From contig NZ_VLXZ01000007.1 in NCBI RefSeq assembly GCF_007293315.1, positions 124,001-188,000 of the forward strand: a DNA stretch of 64,000 nt. The letters are read 5' to 3'. Shown piece by piece: positions 1 through 8,307 of this stretch. A program made the translations under genes and the position numbers. The DNA comes from Alkalicoccobacillus porphyridii (GTDB taxonomy: Bacteria > Bacillota > Bacilli > Bacillales > Bacillaceae_D). The notes beneath the pieces are model-generated. The model was given only the letters and a program-made list of their open reading frames with translations, did not search any database and had not been told where the DNA came from. Every line of letters begins with the position of its first letter. Position 1 is the first letter of the stretch.

Positions 1-528
1 GCTCCTATTTACCTTGGTCAAGAGCAAGGCTATCAGTTTAAAGTATTTGCTGACGAAACCCGCCCACTGCTACAAGGGGCACGGCTGACGGCTTGGGAGC
101 TATCTGAAGCAGGCATTGATGTCACCTTGATTTGTGATAATATGGCTTCGATTGTGATGAGTGAGGGAAAAATTCAAGCAGTCCTTGTAGGCTGTGACCG
201 CGTTGCCGCCAATGGAGACACCGCCAACAAAATCGGGACCTCTGGTGTAGCTATCCTTGCTAAGCATTATCAAATTCCATTTTATGTATGCGCCCCTACT
301 TCCACGATAGATTTTACATGTAAAGATGGTCATGACATCGTTATTGAGGAACGCGCATCTGAAGAAATAACAAGCCAATGGTATCAAGAGCCCATGGCAC
401 CTGCTGGCGTAAAAACCTATAATCCTGCCTTTGATGTTACAGATCATTCATTGATTACAGCCATTGTTACTGAAAAAGGAATTTTTGATCCAAACGATCT
501 GAAAAGACTGTCTAAAAGCACTTTCTGA
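1..528 (+). CDS. mtnA: S-methyl-5-thioribose-1-phosphate isomerase (3' part)
   Basis: This is the C-terminal 175 residues of an MtnA-type isomerase, cut by the left edge of the window; the frame is open from base 1. MtnA converts 5-methylthioribose-1-phosphate to methylthioribulose-1-phosphate in the methionine salvage pathway, in the cytoplasm. The family signature [10 protein letters not shown] followed by NKIGT is visible about 65 residues into the fragment and holds the catalytic aspartate. The related eIF2B-alpha/beta/delta proteins share the fold, but this motif spacing and the [15 protein letters not shown] stretch favour MtnA. A strong hairpin follows the stop codon. No mtn partner gene is seen downstream, so any mtnA-mtnK operon partner would lie to the left. 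Confidence 0.93.
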   Translation, partial: APIYLGQEQGYQFKVFADETRPLLQGARLTAWELSEAGIDVTLICDNMASIVMSEGKIQAVLVGCDRVAANGDTANKIGTSGVAILAKHYQIPFYVCAPTSTIDFTCKDGHDIVIEERASEEITSQWYQEPMAPAGVKTYNPAFDVTDHSLITAIVTEKGIFDPNDLKRLSKSTF

Positions 529-587
529 GACAAACTCAAGATTGCTTACTCCAGTCAAGATTTTTTCAAAATGGATAAAAGCAGAGG

Positions 588-617
588 AAGCGAGTGGCAG
601 TCAATTGCCACTCGCTT
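588..617 (+). terminator. Intrinsic terminator after mtnA
   Basis: A perfect 12-bp inverted repeat (AAGCGAGTGGCA, 6-nt loop, TGCCACTCGCTT) lies 60 bases after the mtnA stop. The following T tract is weak (CTTATGATT). It is placed to end the mtnA transcript. Confidence 0.75.
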
Positions 618-666
618 CTTATGATTATGATCATCTTGGAGAACCACTACATGGGGGAAGAACGTA

Positions 667-918
667 CCGCTTATCGTTATGAGTCCGCCGCATGTCGTTA
701 GAGCGTCCCGCATGTCGTTATGAGACCGCCGCATTTCATTAGTGCTTCCCGCATGTCGTTATGAGTCCGCCGCATTTCATTAGAGCGTCCCGTATGTCGT
801 TATGAGTCCGCCGCATGTCGTTAGAGCTTCCCGCATGTTGTTATGCGTCTGCCGCATGTCTTTAGGTCGCCCCGCATGTTGTTATGCATCTGCCACATGT
901 CATTATTCAAACCGCCCC
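667..918. repeat. Tandem repeat, alternating 20/21-bp units (41-bp period)
   Basis: About twelve units based on CCGCATGTCGTTA stand head to tail in the mtnA-dinB gap. Two versions alternate: a 20-bp unit of the form CCGCATGTCGTTATGAGTCC and a 21-bp unit of the form GCCGCATGTCGTTAGAGCGTC. This gives a 41-bp higher-order period repeated about six times, with the right-hand copies more degenerate. There are no unique spacers, so it is not a CRISPR array. A short open frame across it (802-984) is a by-product of the repeat. Nothing else is visible in the 395-base gap apart from the mtnA terminator. Confidence 0.85.
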
Positions 919-923
919 GCCCT

Positions 924-1397
924 TTATACTTGCTGTTGCTCCTTTGTTGGACCATACATAGCTGGTACAGTAAGTTTTGCTTGACGAAGTAATACAGTCA
1001 TTTGGCCACGGTGGTGCACCTGATGACTAACTAGCTTCCGTAATACTTCTCCTTTATACGTTGGAGCACCAAAAAGATCTACTTTTTTTGTGAAGTCTTC
1101 ATCCGTCCATGATGTTTCAATTTTGTTTAATAAAGATAAACTTTGCTCCTGATACGTAGCGGCGATATCTGAAGCTTGTGAAGGTCTATCCTTAGGTGGA
1201 TGTTCAGCTTGAATGCCAACTACAGACGCAAACATAGGAATGGTTTTTGTTAAGTGCCAACCAAGCCAGCCCAATGTACTGTGCCCCTCTTCAATTGACT
1301 GGTTTAATCTATCATCAGTAACTGATTCAAGTGCTTGTAACGTCAAGTCTTTTTCATCTGCCCATTCTTTGAGAAAATCCTCTTTTGTTCTGAACAT
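924..1397 (-). CDS. DinB family protein
   Basis: This 157-residue protein is of DinB/YfiT type, a four-helix-bundle family of putative metal-dependent enzymes, often thiol transferases or hydrolases of unknown substrate. The metal-binding histidines expected for the family are visible: one in GWLGWHLTK and a pair in SHQVHHRGQM near the C-terminus. I chose the ATG at 1397 because GGGAG stands just upstream of it and because the longer frame to 1499 would add a hydrophobic stretch alien to the family. It stands alone, convergent with the tandem repeat and divergent from the FAD oxidase. The substrate cannot be told from sequence. Confidence 0.85.
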   Translation of the reverse strand: MFRTKEDFLKEWADEKDLTLQALESVTDDRLNQSIEEGHSTLGWLGWHLTKTIPMFASVVGIQAEHPPKDRPSQASDIAATYQEQSLSLLNKIETSWTDEDFTKKVDLFGAPTYKGEVLRKLVSHQVHHRGQMTVLLRQAKLTVPAMYGPTKEQQQV

Positions 1398-1572
1398 AGT
1401 TCTCGCTCCCTTACTATGAAAAATGATGTACATGACGATTATAACAAAAAGAGCTACCAATAGCTGAGATAAGGATTTTGTTTCTGTCACCGCACTCAAA
1501 ATTGAGGAACGCCTACCGTATTAGCAGGATGCTAGCGCTTCTGTCCATTTAGTTTAGCTATTATTTTTATGA

Positions 1573-1578
1573 TATAAT
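1573..1578 (+). promoter_or_regulatory. Probable -10 element for the FAD oxidase transcript
   Basis: A consensus TATAAT stands 115 bases ahead of the oxidase start codon. The -35 is poor (TAGTTT around 1550). A transcript from here would carry a leader of about 100 nt containing the hairpin at 1641-1661. Confidence 0.45.
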
Positions 1579-1640
1579 GGATTATCAAACGTACAATTAT
1601 TTACCGGGAATGAACTATGTAAGATAGAAAATTAACACAC

Positions 1641-1666
1641 AAGATGAGCCTGTCTCATCTTTTTTA
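1641..1666 (+). terminator. Leader terminator/attenuator ahead of the FAD oxidase
   Basis: AAGATGAG, a CCTGT loop and CTCATCTT form a perfect 8-bp stem followed directly by a T tract. The only gene to its left in the intergenic gap is on the opposite strand, so on + this can only act inside the leader of the oxidase gene, where it would attenuate transcription. A tiny frame (ATG at 1611, MNYVR) lies just upstream, but I give that little weight. Confidence 0.65.
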
Positions 1667-1692
1667 CGTTATCTATAAAGGAGTTACGTTTT

Positions 1693-2829
1693 ATGAAAAA
1701 ACATGTCATTATCGGTGCGGGAATTCTTGGCGCTTCAGCAGCCTATCATCTGGCACGTGCTGGGGAGGCTGTTACTATTATTGACCGCGCAGACCCTGGC
1801 CAAGCAACTCAAGCGGCCGCAGGTATTATTTGCCCGTGGATCTCTCAGCGTAGAAATAAAGCATGGTATGCTCTGGTTAAAGCAGGCGCTGCCTACTACC
1901 CTTCTTTGATTAAAGAGCTCGAAGCTGAAGGAGAGCATGAAACAGGCTATAAACGCGTGGGTGCCCTAAGTTTACATACAGATCCCAAAAAATTAGACGA
2001 GCTTGTTAAAAGAGCAGAGAAGCGAAAGCTAGATGCCCCCGAAATCGGTAAAATTACACGATTATCGGCTCAAGAAGTTCAAGAATTATTCCCACCAATA
2101 AGCGAAAAAATTGAAGGTGTGCATATTAGTGGTGCTGCTCGTGTTGATGGTGCTGCCTTAAAGGACGCCCTACTTCGATCGGCTACTCGACATGGTGCAG
2201 AAATGGTGAGTGGCGATGCTGTGTTGGTTTTGGATAAGGATCAGAAGGTGGTCATTCGAGTGAATGATGCCGCTTATCACGCTGATTCCATCGTTGTGAC
2301 TGCGGGAGCTTGGGCAGACAACGTATTAGCTTCCTTGAACATTAAATTTAATGTTCAGGCACAAAAGGCTCAAATTCTTCACCTAGAGCTTCCTGAGCAA
2401 CAAACGGATCATTGGCCGGTTGTCATACCACAGGGAGATCAATATTTACTTGCTTTTGAAGAAGGACGCATTGTAGCGGGGGCGACCCATGAGGACAATG
2501 TCGGATTTGATCAGCGTGTGACCGCTTCTGGTTCACTGGAGCTATTAAGCAAAGCCTTGCATCATGCACCTGGTCTAGCCGACGCCTCCGTGCAAAATGT
2601 AAAAGTCGGCTTTAGGCCCTTTACTCCGAACTTTCTACCAGTTATCGGTCGCTTACCCGGTTATGAGCATATTCTAGTTGCCAATGGACTTGGCGCCACC
2701 GGCTTAACGATGGGACCTTATCTCGGTTCAGAGCTTGCAAAGATGGCGATAGATCTGGAAACTGAAATTGATTTGTCTTTGTATAGCTTATCGCATGCAA
2801 TGAAAAAGGACGCTTCCACACATCCGTAA
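1693..2829 (+). CDS. FAD-dependent oxidoreductase (DAO / glycine oxidase family)
   Basis: This is a 378-residue flavoprotein of the D-amino-acid oxidase family. The N-terminal dinucleotide-binding motif GAGILGASAAYHLARAG with the acidic IIDR end of strand 2 is at residues 8-32. The AQATQAAAGIICPW region and the C-terminal GLGATGLTMGP FAD-contact region are also typical. Family members oxidise glycine, D-amino acids or sarcosine-like amines to imines; the substrate here is not determined. The start is supported by AAGGAG eight bases upstream. The gene stands alone, and a hairpin straddles its stop codon. ThiO is an alternative name, but no thiamine genes are adjacent. Confidence 0.85.
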   Translation: MKKHVIIGAGILGASAAYHLARAGEAVTIIDRADPGQATQAAAGIICPWISQRRNKAWYALVKAGAAYYPSLIKELEAEGEHETGYKRVGALSLHTDPKKLDELVKRAEKRKLDAPEIGKITRLSAQEVQELFPPISEKIEGVHISGAARVDGAALKDALLRSATRHGAEMVSGDAVLVLDKDQKVVIRVNDAAYHADSIVVTAGAWADNVLASLNIKFNVQAQKAQILHLELPEQQTDHWPVVIPQGDQYLLAFEEGRIVAGATHEDNVGFDQRVTASGSLELLSKALHHAPGLADASVQNVKVGFRPFTPNFLPVIGRLPGYEHILVANGLGATGLTMGPYLGSELAKMAIDLETEIDLSLYSLSHAMKKDASTHP

Positions 2830-2855
2830 CAGATGATAGGAAGCGTCCTATTTCC
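2808..2855. terminator. Terminator between convergent oxidase and ABC permease genes
   Basis: GGACGCTTCC at 2808 pairs with GGAAGCGTCC at 2839, overlapping the oxidase stop codon. The hairpin lies exactly between two convergent genes and can serve both. Confidence 0.65.
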
Positions 2856-3965
2856 CTATGCTTTTCCTCTCTCCATGAGGTTGATACCAATACCCATGTA
2901 CAACGTTGAGAGAAGAAGTAGCTTGGCAATCGATGACATCAGATCATTCCAGCTTGCATCGTATAAGAGAACACTCATAATGGCTTCCATAGCATGAGCC
3001 AATGGGAAAAGCTCAGCAATCCATAAGATGAATGAGTTTGTGATCGTACCTGGAGGCATATAGATCCCGCTGATTAAAGGAATAACTGGAATGACGGAAG
3101 GAAACACCATATTAAATTGTTCTGGTGTTTTTAATATGCTCGTAAAAAGCATTGCAAGCGCCACCATAGATAGTGTGTATAACACAACTAACGTGAGCAA
3201 CTTTAAAGGCGACTCTGCTACATTTAAATCAAATAGGAAAAGAAAACATAAAAACACAGTAACAATTTGAACAACTCCTAAAATGGTACTGTAGGATAGA
3301 TGCCCTGCATACATTTTTGTTTTTCCAAGTGGTGAAAGAATGACCCGATTCCATAAGCCGGACGTTTTCTCATCTGCAATGGCATTGATTTTGAACCCAA
3401 TCGTAAACATGACCATAAACAAAGTAAAACCAATAGCCAATTGTTGACCCATATCATACGATTCTAAAGCAGTGCCATCTATAGATGAAGTCTGAAGCTC
3501 TATTGGTGCATCCTCCATGCCTTCACGAATGTCGTCTCTAATGGAGTCTGGATGACCGAGCTCATTGGTCAGATAACGTAGCTGGAGTTCATTCATAAAC
3601 ACCTTGTTTACATATTGTTCAATGGCTTGAAGATTTGTATGATCAACGGAAGCGACAATCCGATAATCATCTGAAAATAGCTGGATTGCTAGCTCCCTTT
3701 GACCATTTGACACCTTGTTTCGTGCTTCCTGCTCATCAAGGAGCTCAAATACATAAGCCTCCGTTTGGTTGAGCTGATCTAGCCATTCTTCAGTACCCTC
3801 TGCGCTCAATTCTACATCACTAAAAACATCAATCGTCATTGCTGAATCAGATGAGAACGCAGAGCCAAGTAGAACTGGAACGAGTATGCTCAAGCTCATA
3901 AAAACAATGATGATAATAGGAGAACGTTTCTCTTTCATCCATTGCGCAAGAAAAATTGGATTCAT
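2856..3965 (-). CDS. ABC-2 type permease, LnrN/YfiN-like
   Basis: This 369-residue integral membrane protein has one N-terminal transmembrane helix, an external domain of about 150 residues and five or six C-terminal helices, the usual ABC2_membrane_3 layout. It begins at the ATG at 3965, where GGAGGAG precedes it and its ATGA overlaps the stop of the upstream permease by four bases; the longer frame to 4007 has no such site. It is the last gene of a five-gene set whose sizes and order match HK-RR-ATPase-permease-permease of B. subtilis lnrJKLMN (yfiJKLMN), a linearmycin-resistance exporter. The function is by analogy, not demonstrated. Confidence 0.85.
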   Translation of the reverse strand: MNPIFLAQWMKEKRSPIIIIVFMSLSILVPVLLGSAFSSDSAMTIDVFSDVELSAEGTEEWLDQLNQTEAYVFELLDEQEARNKVSNGQRELAIQLFSDDYRIVASVDHTNLQAIEQYVNKVFMNELQLRYLTNELGHPDSIRDDIREGMEDAPIELQTSSIDGTALESYDMGQQLAIGFTLFMVMFTIGFKINAIADEKTSGLWNRVILSPLGKTKMYAGHLSYSTILGVVQIVTVFLCFLFLFDLNVAESPLKLLTLVVLYTLSMVALAMLFTSILKTPEQFNMVFPSVIPVIPLISGIYMPPGTITNSFILWIAELFPLAHAMEAIMSVLLYDASWNDLMSSIAKLLLLSTLYMGIGINLMERGKA

Positions 3966-5230
3966 TCTGCTCTCCTCCTTTTCGGAAACATCCAAAGACT
4001 CATACACAAAACAACTAGAGTCATCAAAAGCAAGCTTAATAACGACATCCAGATTGCTGATATTGAACCTGTTTGAATCCAGCTAATAAAAATCGAAAGT
4101 GTTAAGCCATTTGGTGTCCACCACCCCACTTGTTGCAGCCATTCAGGAAGAACGTAGATGGGAATAAAGCTGCCTCCAAATGTTCCAAATAACACAATGA
4201 GAAGTGTAGCTAAGCCTATCACTGCCTCATCATTATCAAAACGGAATAGTGCGGCTGTGAATAACGAAGCAAGGGAAGCAATAAAACAAGAGAACACAGT
4301 AATGATTAAGATAATACCAAGAAAGAATGTTACATTAGCACCAGGAAAAAGCTGAAAGCCAATGGTAGACACAGTAATAACAATGACTAACTGTAGCATG
4401 GACATACAAAAGGTCGATGCTGCTTTTCCTAAAACATAATCTCTGGGATGAGCTCCTGTAATCAAAATACGATGAAATACCTGCTCTCGTTTTTCTGTCC
4501 TTGCTTTTGTTGCTGTAGTAATAGCGATAAATAAGGCAAAGAGAATACTTAAAGCCATTGTAAAGTACTGAAAGGCTGAGACCATTTCCACACCATTAAT
4601 CTGTTCTACTCCTCCAATTTCAGGGCTATATCCTGATAGCGCTTGAGCCTCACTACTTAATATTTGATGTAAGGTCGTTTGTTTGTTTACTTCATCCATA
4701 AATTGCTGCAGGATGTCTTCTACTATATCGACCATCAATGATGACTCTTCGGCTACTAGTTGAATCGAAGCGCCATCTCCCCTATCTAGCAATACTCTAT
4801 CTAAAGCAGTAGCAGTATACCCCGTTGGTAGTGTAATAATGGCTTCCACCTCACCCTCTGCGAGCATTGAATCTGCTTCCTCAGAGCTTACTTCATGAAT
4901 CTGCACAAATGATTGCAGCTCTTCCTCTGAAAACAAAGCCTGCAAAGTCAGCTCTGGAATGAGGTTCCTTGCTCCTTCACTAAGCTCGGCTTTGTGATCC
5001 TCCTCTAGTTCTTGAGGCGTGTCTTCTAGAAAAGTTGTTAATCCCTCCTCAGGACTATCTTCTTTAACAAGCGCAACTTCAATTTGAAGTGTGTTTGATG
5101 ACGACTCTACCCAGTCTGGTAAGGCAAAGCCAAGGACAAGGATTAAAAGAAGTGGAGCACAAAGAGATATAAGGATTTCCTTTCGATCACGCCAGTAAAC
5201 AAGGAAGTCTTTTTTAAAAAAGGTTTTCAT
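3962..5230 (-). CDS. ABC-2 type permease, LnrM/YfiM-like
   Basis: This 422-residue permease has one N-terminal helix around residues 18-38, a large acidic external domain, then a cluster of C-terminal helices from about residue 215. It has the same architecture as the next gene, with which it overlaps by four bases, so the two probably form a heterodimeric exporter with the ATPase upstream. ATG at 5230 follows a GGAGG-containing leader. The acidic external domain (many Glu in residues 55-125) would sit on the outer face and may contact a substrate. Linearmycin-like lipid-active compounds are the substrate of the B. subtilis homologues; here this is inference. Confidence 0.85.
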   Translation of the reverse strand: MKTFFKKDFLVYWRDRKEILISLCAPLLLILVLGFALPDWVESSSNTLQIEVALVKEDSPEEGLTTFLEDTPQELEEDHKAELSEGARNLIPELTLQALFSEEELQSFVQIHEVSSEEADSMLAEGEVEAIITLPTGYTATALDRVLLDRGDGASIQLVAEESSLMVDIVEDILQQFMDEVNKQTTLHQILSSEAQALSGYSPEIGGVEQINGVEMVSAFQYFTMALSILFALFIAITTATKARTEKREQVFHRILITGAHPRDYVLGKAASTFCMSMLQLVIVITVSTIGFQLFPGANVTFFLGIILIITVFSCFIASLASLFTAALFRFDNDEAVIGLATLLIVLFGTFGGSFIPIYVLPEWLQQVGWWTPNGLTLSIFISWIQTGSISAIWMSLLSLLLMTLVVLCMSLWMFPKRRRAE

Positions 5231-5245
5231 ATTGTTTCCTCCCTC

Positions 5246-6178
5246 CTAGTCTCTGAGTGTTCGACCAGTTAAATGAAGAAATACATCCTCTAAACTAGGG
5301 CTATTTACGCGAATATCAACAATTTGCACATTAAGTCTTTCCGCAGCTATAACTGACTGCATGAGAATACCGCTGTTTCTTTGTGTGATTAATTTAATTT
5401 GGTTTTCTTCTTCTTCCAATTCTTTTACACTTTCCAGCTGCTTTAATTCATGTACAAGCTCTTTACATGGAGCATTTAGCTGGATCAATATTTTATCTTC
5501 CTCTGAGAGAATCTGCTGAAGCTCTGTTTTTGTACCTGAAGCAATAACCTTGCCATGATCCATGATGTACATACGATCACACAGCTGTTCAACTTCCTCC
5601 ATGTAATGACTGGTATATAAAACCGCCATCCCCTTTTCCTGATTAAGTAGGCGGACCGTTTCTAAAATATGATTACGAGACTGAGGATCAATTCCTACGG
5701 TTGGTTCATCCATGATGACCAGTTTAGGATTATGTAGCAATGCTGCAGCAATATTTATCCTTCTTTTCATTCCACCAGAAAACGTTTTGACTAGCTCTTT
5801 TTTTCGATCAGTTAATCCAACGATCTGTAATGTCTCTTCAATTTTTTCTTTTAACTCGATACCACCTAATTGATATAAGCGACCAAAAAACTGGAGATTT
5901 TCAAAAGCAGATAAATCCTCATATAGAGCAATATCCTGCGGCACAACGCCAATCATTTTTCTTAGATCACTAGGGTTCTTTATCATACTTTTTCCGTAAA
6001 GGTGCACCTCACCAGAAGTCGGTTTAAGTAAGGATGAAATCATAGAAATTGTTGTTGATTTTCCTGCTCCATTTGGACCTAACAACCCAATCGATTCACC
6101 TTCGTTTAAATACAAGTTGACTTTATCTACTACTGCTTTTCCTTTATATCTTTTTTCAAGCTCAGTTGTCTCAAGCAT
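5246..6178 (-). CDS. ABC transporter ATP-binding protein, LnrL-like
   Basis: This 310-residue ATPase has Walker A GPNGAGKS at about 35, a Q-loop GVVPQD, signature FSGGMKRR and Walker B KLVIMDEPTVGIDP, plus a C-terminal DUF4162-like extension of about 90 residues as in drug exporters of the DrrA/YfiL type. It is co-directional with and 15 bases from the first permease, so it energises that pair. A terminator hairpin lies between this gene and the response regulator upstream, so its transcription probably needs its own start or antitermination. It is the first gene of the exporter part of an lnr-like set. Confidence 0.9.
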   Translation of the reverse strand: MLETTELEKRYKGKAVVDKVNLYLNEGESIGLLGPNGAGKSTTISMISSLLKPTSGEVHLYGKSMIKNPSDLRKMIGVVPQDIALYEDLSAFENLQFFGRLYQLGGIELKEKIEETLQIVGLTDRKKELVKTFSGGMKRRINIAAALLHNPKLVIMDEPTVGIDPQSRNHILETVRLLNQEKGMAVLYTSHYMEEVEQLCDRMYIMDHGKVIASGTKTELQQILSEEDKILIQLNAPCKELVHELKQLESVKELEEEENQIKLITQRNSGILMQSVIAAERLNVQIVDIRVNSPSLEDVFLHLTGRTLRD

Positions 6179-6218
6179 CTATGTTCCCTCCTCCTCTTCA
6201 TCATAAGTATAAAAAAAG

Positions 6219-6240
6219 AGACAGCGCAGCTGCACTGTCT
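6219..6240 (-). terminator. Terminator between response regulator and ABC ATPase genes
   Basis: On the - strand AGACAGTGCAG/CTGCGCTGTCT forms an 11-bp stem with one mismatch, followed by CTTTTTTT. It lies 35 bases after the regulator stop and separates regulation from export genes. Confidence 0.8.
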
Positions 6241-6275
6241 TTTGGCATTAAAATCACTAAATACCATGACCTTTG

Positions 6276-6905
6276 TCATACTAATTCCTGACGAATCGCA
6301 TAAATAGCTAGCTGAGTGCGATCTCTAAGCTCTGCTTTCTCAAGAATTTGACTAATGTGATTTTTGATTGTTCCAACAGAAAGCATAAGCTCTGACGCAA
6401 TTTCACGATTGCTTTTGCCGATGCCAACAAGCTTTATAATATCTAATTCTCTAGGTGTAAAGGATTGGTCTAGCTTAGCCGGTACCGGTTTAAGTAATTG
6501 GGGAACAACCCTTGCCGCTACCTGGTCCTCTAAAGACATACCACCGTGAAAGCAGCTATGTATGGACCTGTTAAGCTGTTCAGCGTCCGCCCCTTTGAGC
6601 ATGTAACCATTTGCACCATACCTAAGTGCATCAATAGCATACTGATCATTATTAAAGGTTGTTAATATTAACAGCTTACGCTCCGGCCAACGGTGACGAA
6701 TCATTCTTGTTGCCTCTAATCCATCCATTTCTGGCATGCGTATGTCCATGACGATGAGATCTATATGATATTGTTCACATAGCTCAAGTGCTTGCTTTCC
6801 ATTTTTCGCCTCAGCCACCACTTTAAGTTCCTTATCCGTTTCAATCATCATCTTCAGTCCTTGACGCACCATCGCCTGATCCTCTGCGAGTAAGATTCGA
6901 ATCAT
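6276..6905 (-). CDS. NarL/LuxR-family response regulator, LnrK-like
   Basis: This is a 209-residue response regulator. Its receiver domain has acidic residues at ED near the N-terminus and the phospho-acceptor aspartate in VMDIRMPEMDG, about residue 54. A LuxR-type helix-turn-helix lies at about 145-205 (TPRELDIIKLV, then SNREIASEL). It has a perfect AGGAGGTG ribosome site. The start codon lies 65 bases inside the 3' end of the kinase gene, an unusually long overlap that suggests translational coupling. Its likely target is the adjacent exporter operon. Confidence 0.92.
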   Translation of the reverse strand: MIRILLAEDQAMVRQGLKMMIETDKELKVVAEAKNGKQALELCEQYHIDLIVMDIRMPEMDGLEATRMIRHRWPERKLLILTTFNNDQYAIDALRYGANGYMLKGADAEQLNRSIHSCFHGGMSLEDQVAARVVPQLLKPVPAKLDQSFTPRELDIIKLVGIGKSNREIASELMLSVGTIKNHISQILEKAELRDRTQLAIYAIRQELV

Positions 6906-8037
6906 GGCTTACACCTCCTTCTAGTGGTATCAACCCTTGCAAATAAAAGCTTGATCCAGTTTGCATGTATTTTAGGCTGCCTCCTGCCTTCTCTAAACGC
7001 TTTTGCATGGATTGTAAGCCGAAGCCTGCTTGGATAGCTAATTCTTTTTTCACTTCATTTATTAATTCAAAGCGCAATAGCTTACCAGAAGGAGAATTTA
7101 AACGAATCTCCACGTGGCGTTTGCTGCCATGCTTTAATGCATTTGTCATTCCCTCCTGAATCGCACGATACAAGGCAATAGACTGCTCACTCTCCATTTT
7201 AAGTGTAAGCACTCCTTCCTCCGTATGAAATGAGACCCTAACATGTGTTTCTGCTTCAAGCTTGCGAATTAAATCAATCACTGCAGGTATTCCTTGGGTG
7301 TCTGCCTCATGCATAACCGTGACTGCTTTTCGCGTTTCAGCAAGACTATCCTCAGCCAGTTTTTTGAGTTGTTGGAGCGTTTTCTCATCTGTTTTTGAAT
7401 TCACTTGTAGTCTCATGACTTCTAATTGCATCATTAATGAGGTTAGCTTATGTCCTAAAGAATCGTGAAGCTCCTCAGCAATTCGAGTTCGTTCTTCATG
7501 CCTTGCTGCCACCTGTCCACTTGCTTCATTTCTTTTCACTCTTCGGTATTCCGTCAGAAGAGCAGAATGATGTTCTTCTAAAAGTACTGTTTTTTCAAAT
7601 AGTTGACGATAGCTTATAAGTGCTAATGCGATTGCGCCATAAAAACAAGCAACACCGACTAAAGGTGGCGCATTCACCAAAACAGCTGCAACTAATAGAG
7701 CAGCCCCCCCTGAAACTAGTAATACCATCCATAAATACGTTTGGGGTAGTCGTACCGCTGCTTTTCCTGCAATGAAAAAGATAAGGAAAAAAGAATAAGG
7801 ATTGTATACAGTCGAACCCAATGGTCCAAAAATGATTAAAATAGCTACTACACAGCCAATCAAAAGAATTGTTAATTGGAAATGATGCCTTCTAACAAGC
7901 GGCGCACAGAAAAACAACAACCAAAATAGGGCACTGCCTAACCATTGTACAATGCTTATAGAACTAAAGCCTTGGAATGCTAGCCCAAGGAGCCACGATA
8001 GAAATAGGAAAGCAAACCAGATCCAATACGATTGCAT
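6841..8037 (-). CDS. Sensor histidine kinase (HisKA_3), LnrJ-like
   Basis: This 398-residue kinase has five or six N-terminal transmembrane helices up to about residue 150, a coiled linker, then a HisKA_3 dimerisation domain with the phospho-acceptor histidine in EELHDSLGH, and a HATPase_c domain with the N box GMTNALKHGS. There is almost no external loop, so sensing is probably within the membrane, as in the LiaS/LnrJ/DesK type. The last 20 or so residues, beyond the domain boundary at about LIPLE, are read through the start of the regulator gene in another frame. It phosphorylates the downstream regulator by inference from pairing. Confidence 0.9.
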   Translation of the reverse strand: MQSYWIWFAFLFLSWLLGLAFQGFSSISIVQWLGSALFWLLFFCAPLVRRHHFQLTILLIGCVVAILIIFGPLGSTVYNPYSFFLIFFIAGKAAVRLPQTYLWMVLLVSGGAALLVAAVLVNAPPLVGVACFYGAIALALISYRQLFEKTVLLEEHHSALLTEYRRVKRNEASGQVAARHEERTRIAEELHDSLGHKLTSLMMQLEVMRLQVNSKTDEKTLQQLKKLAEDSLAETRKAVTVMHEADTQGIPAVIDLIRKLEAETHVRVSFHTEEGVLTLKMESEQSIALYRAIQEGMTNALKHGSKRHVEIRLNSPSGKLLRFELINEVKKELAIQAGFGLQSMQKRLEKAGGSLKYMQTGSSFYLQGLIPLEGGVSHDSNLTRRGSGDGASRTEDDD

Positions 8038-8200
8038 GATGGTCTTCCTCTCTTTTTATGTACTCCTTTTATTAGTAGCACAAAAGAGGGATGTTGGATA
8101 GAACAAAAAAGACATCTGCACTTTTTATGGAGACATCATTCGCTCCGTTAGTTAACTGCTTCTAAAGTGTTTTCCTATAGTAAAACTACATAAAAAAGAA

Positions 8201-8241
8201 GCTTGTCGACGAGTTCACTTAAAGTGACCTTGTCAACAAGC
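8201..8241 (-). terminator. Strong terminator after the aminotransferase gene
   Basis: Twenty bases (GCTTGTCGACGAGTTCACTT) pair with the next 20 with only a few mismatches, and on the - strand the stem is followed by CTTCTTTTTT. It lies about 65 bases beyond the aminotransferase stop. The rest of the gap at 8038-8307 shows no gene. A second terminator near 49.7 kb shares the GCTTGTCGAC stem. Confidence 0.85.
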
Positions 8242-8307
8242 CCAAACATCTTCACATATTAACTGGTAAGTTAGCTTCTTCAACTAAAGACTCTGCCAAA
8301 TCCGTTC

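Noticed and set aside
667-918. CRISPR array from the repeated CCGCATGTCGTTA blocks
   Set aside because: Units are contiguous and alternate between two versions, with no unique spacers of constant size and no cas genes in the window.
802-984. Open frame of 60 codons over the repeat on +
   Set aside because: It is created by the repeat period, is Cys-rich without pattern, has no ribosome site and runs into the DinB gene on the other strand.
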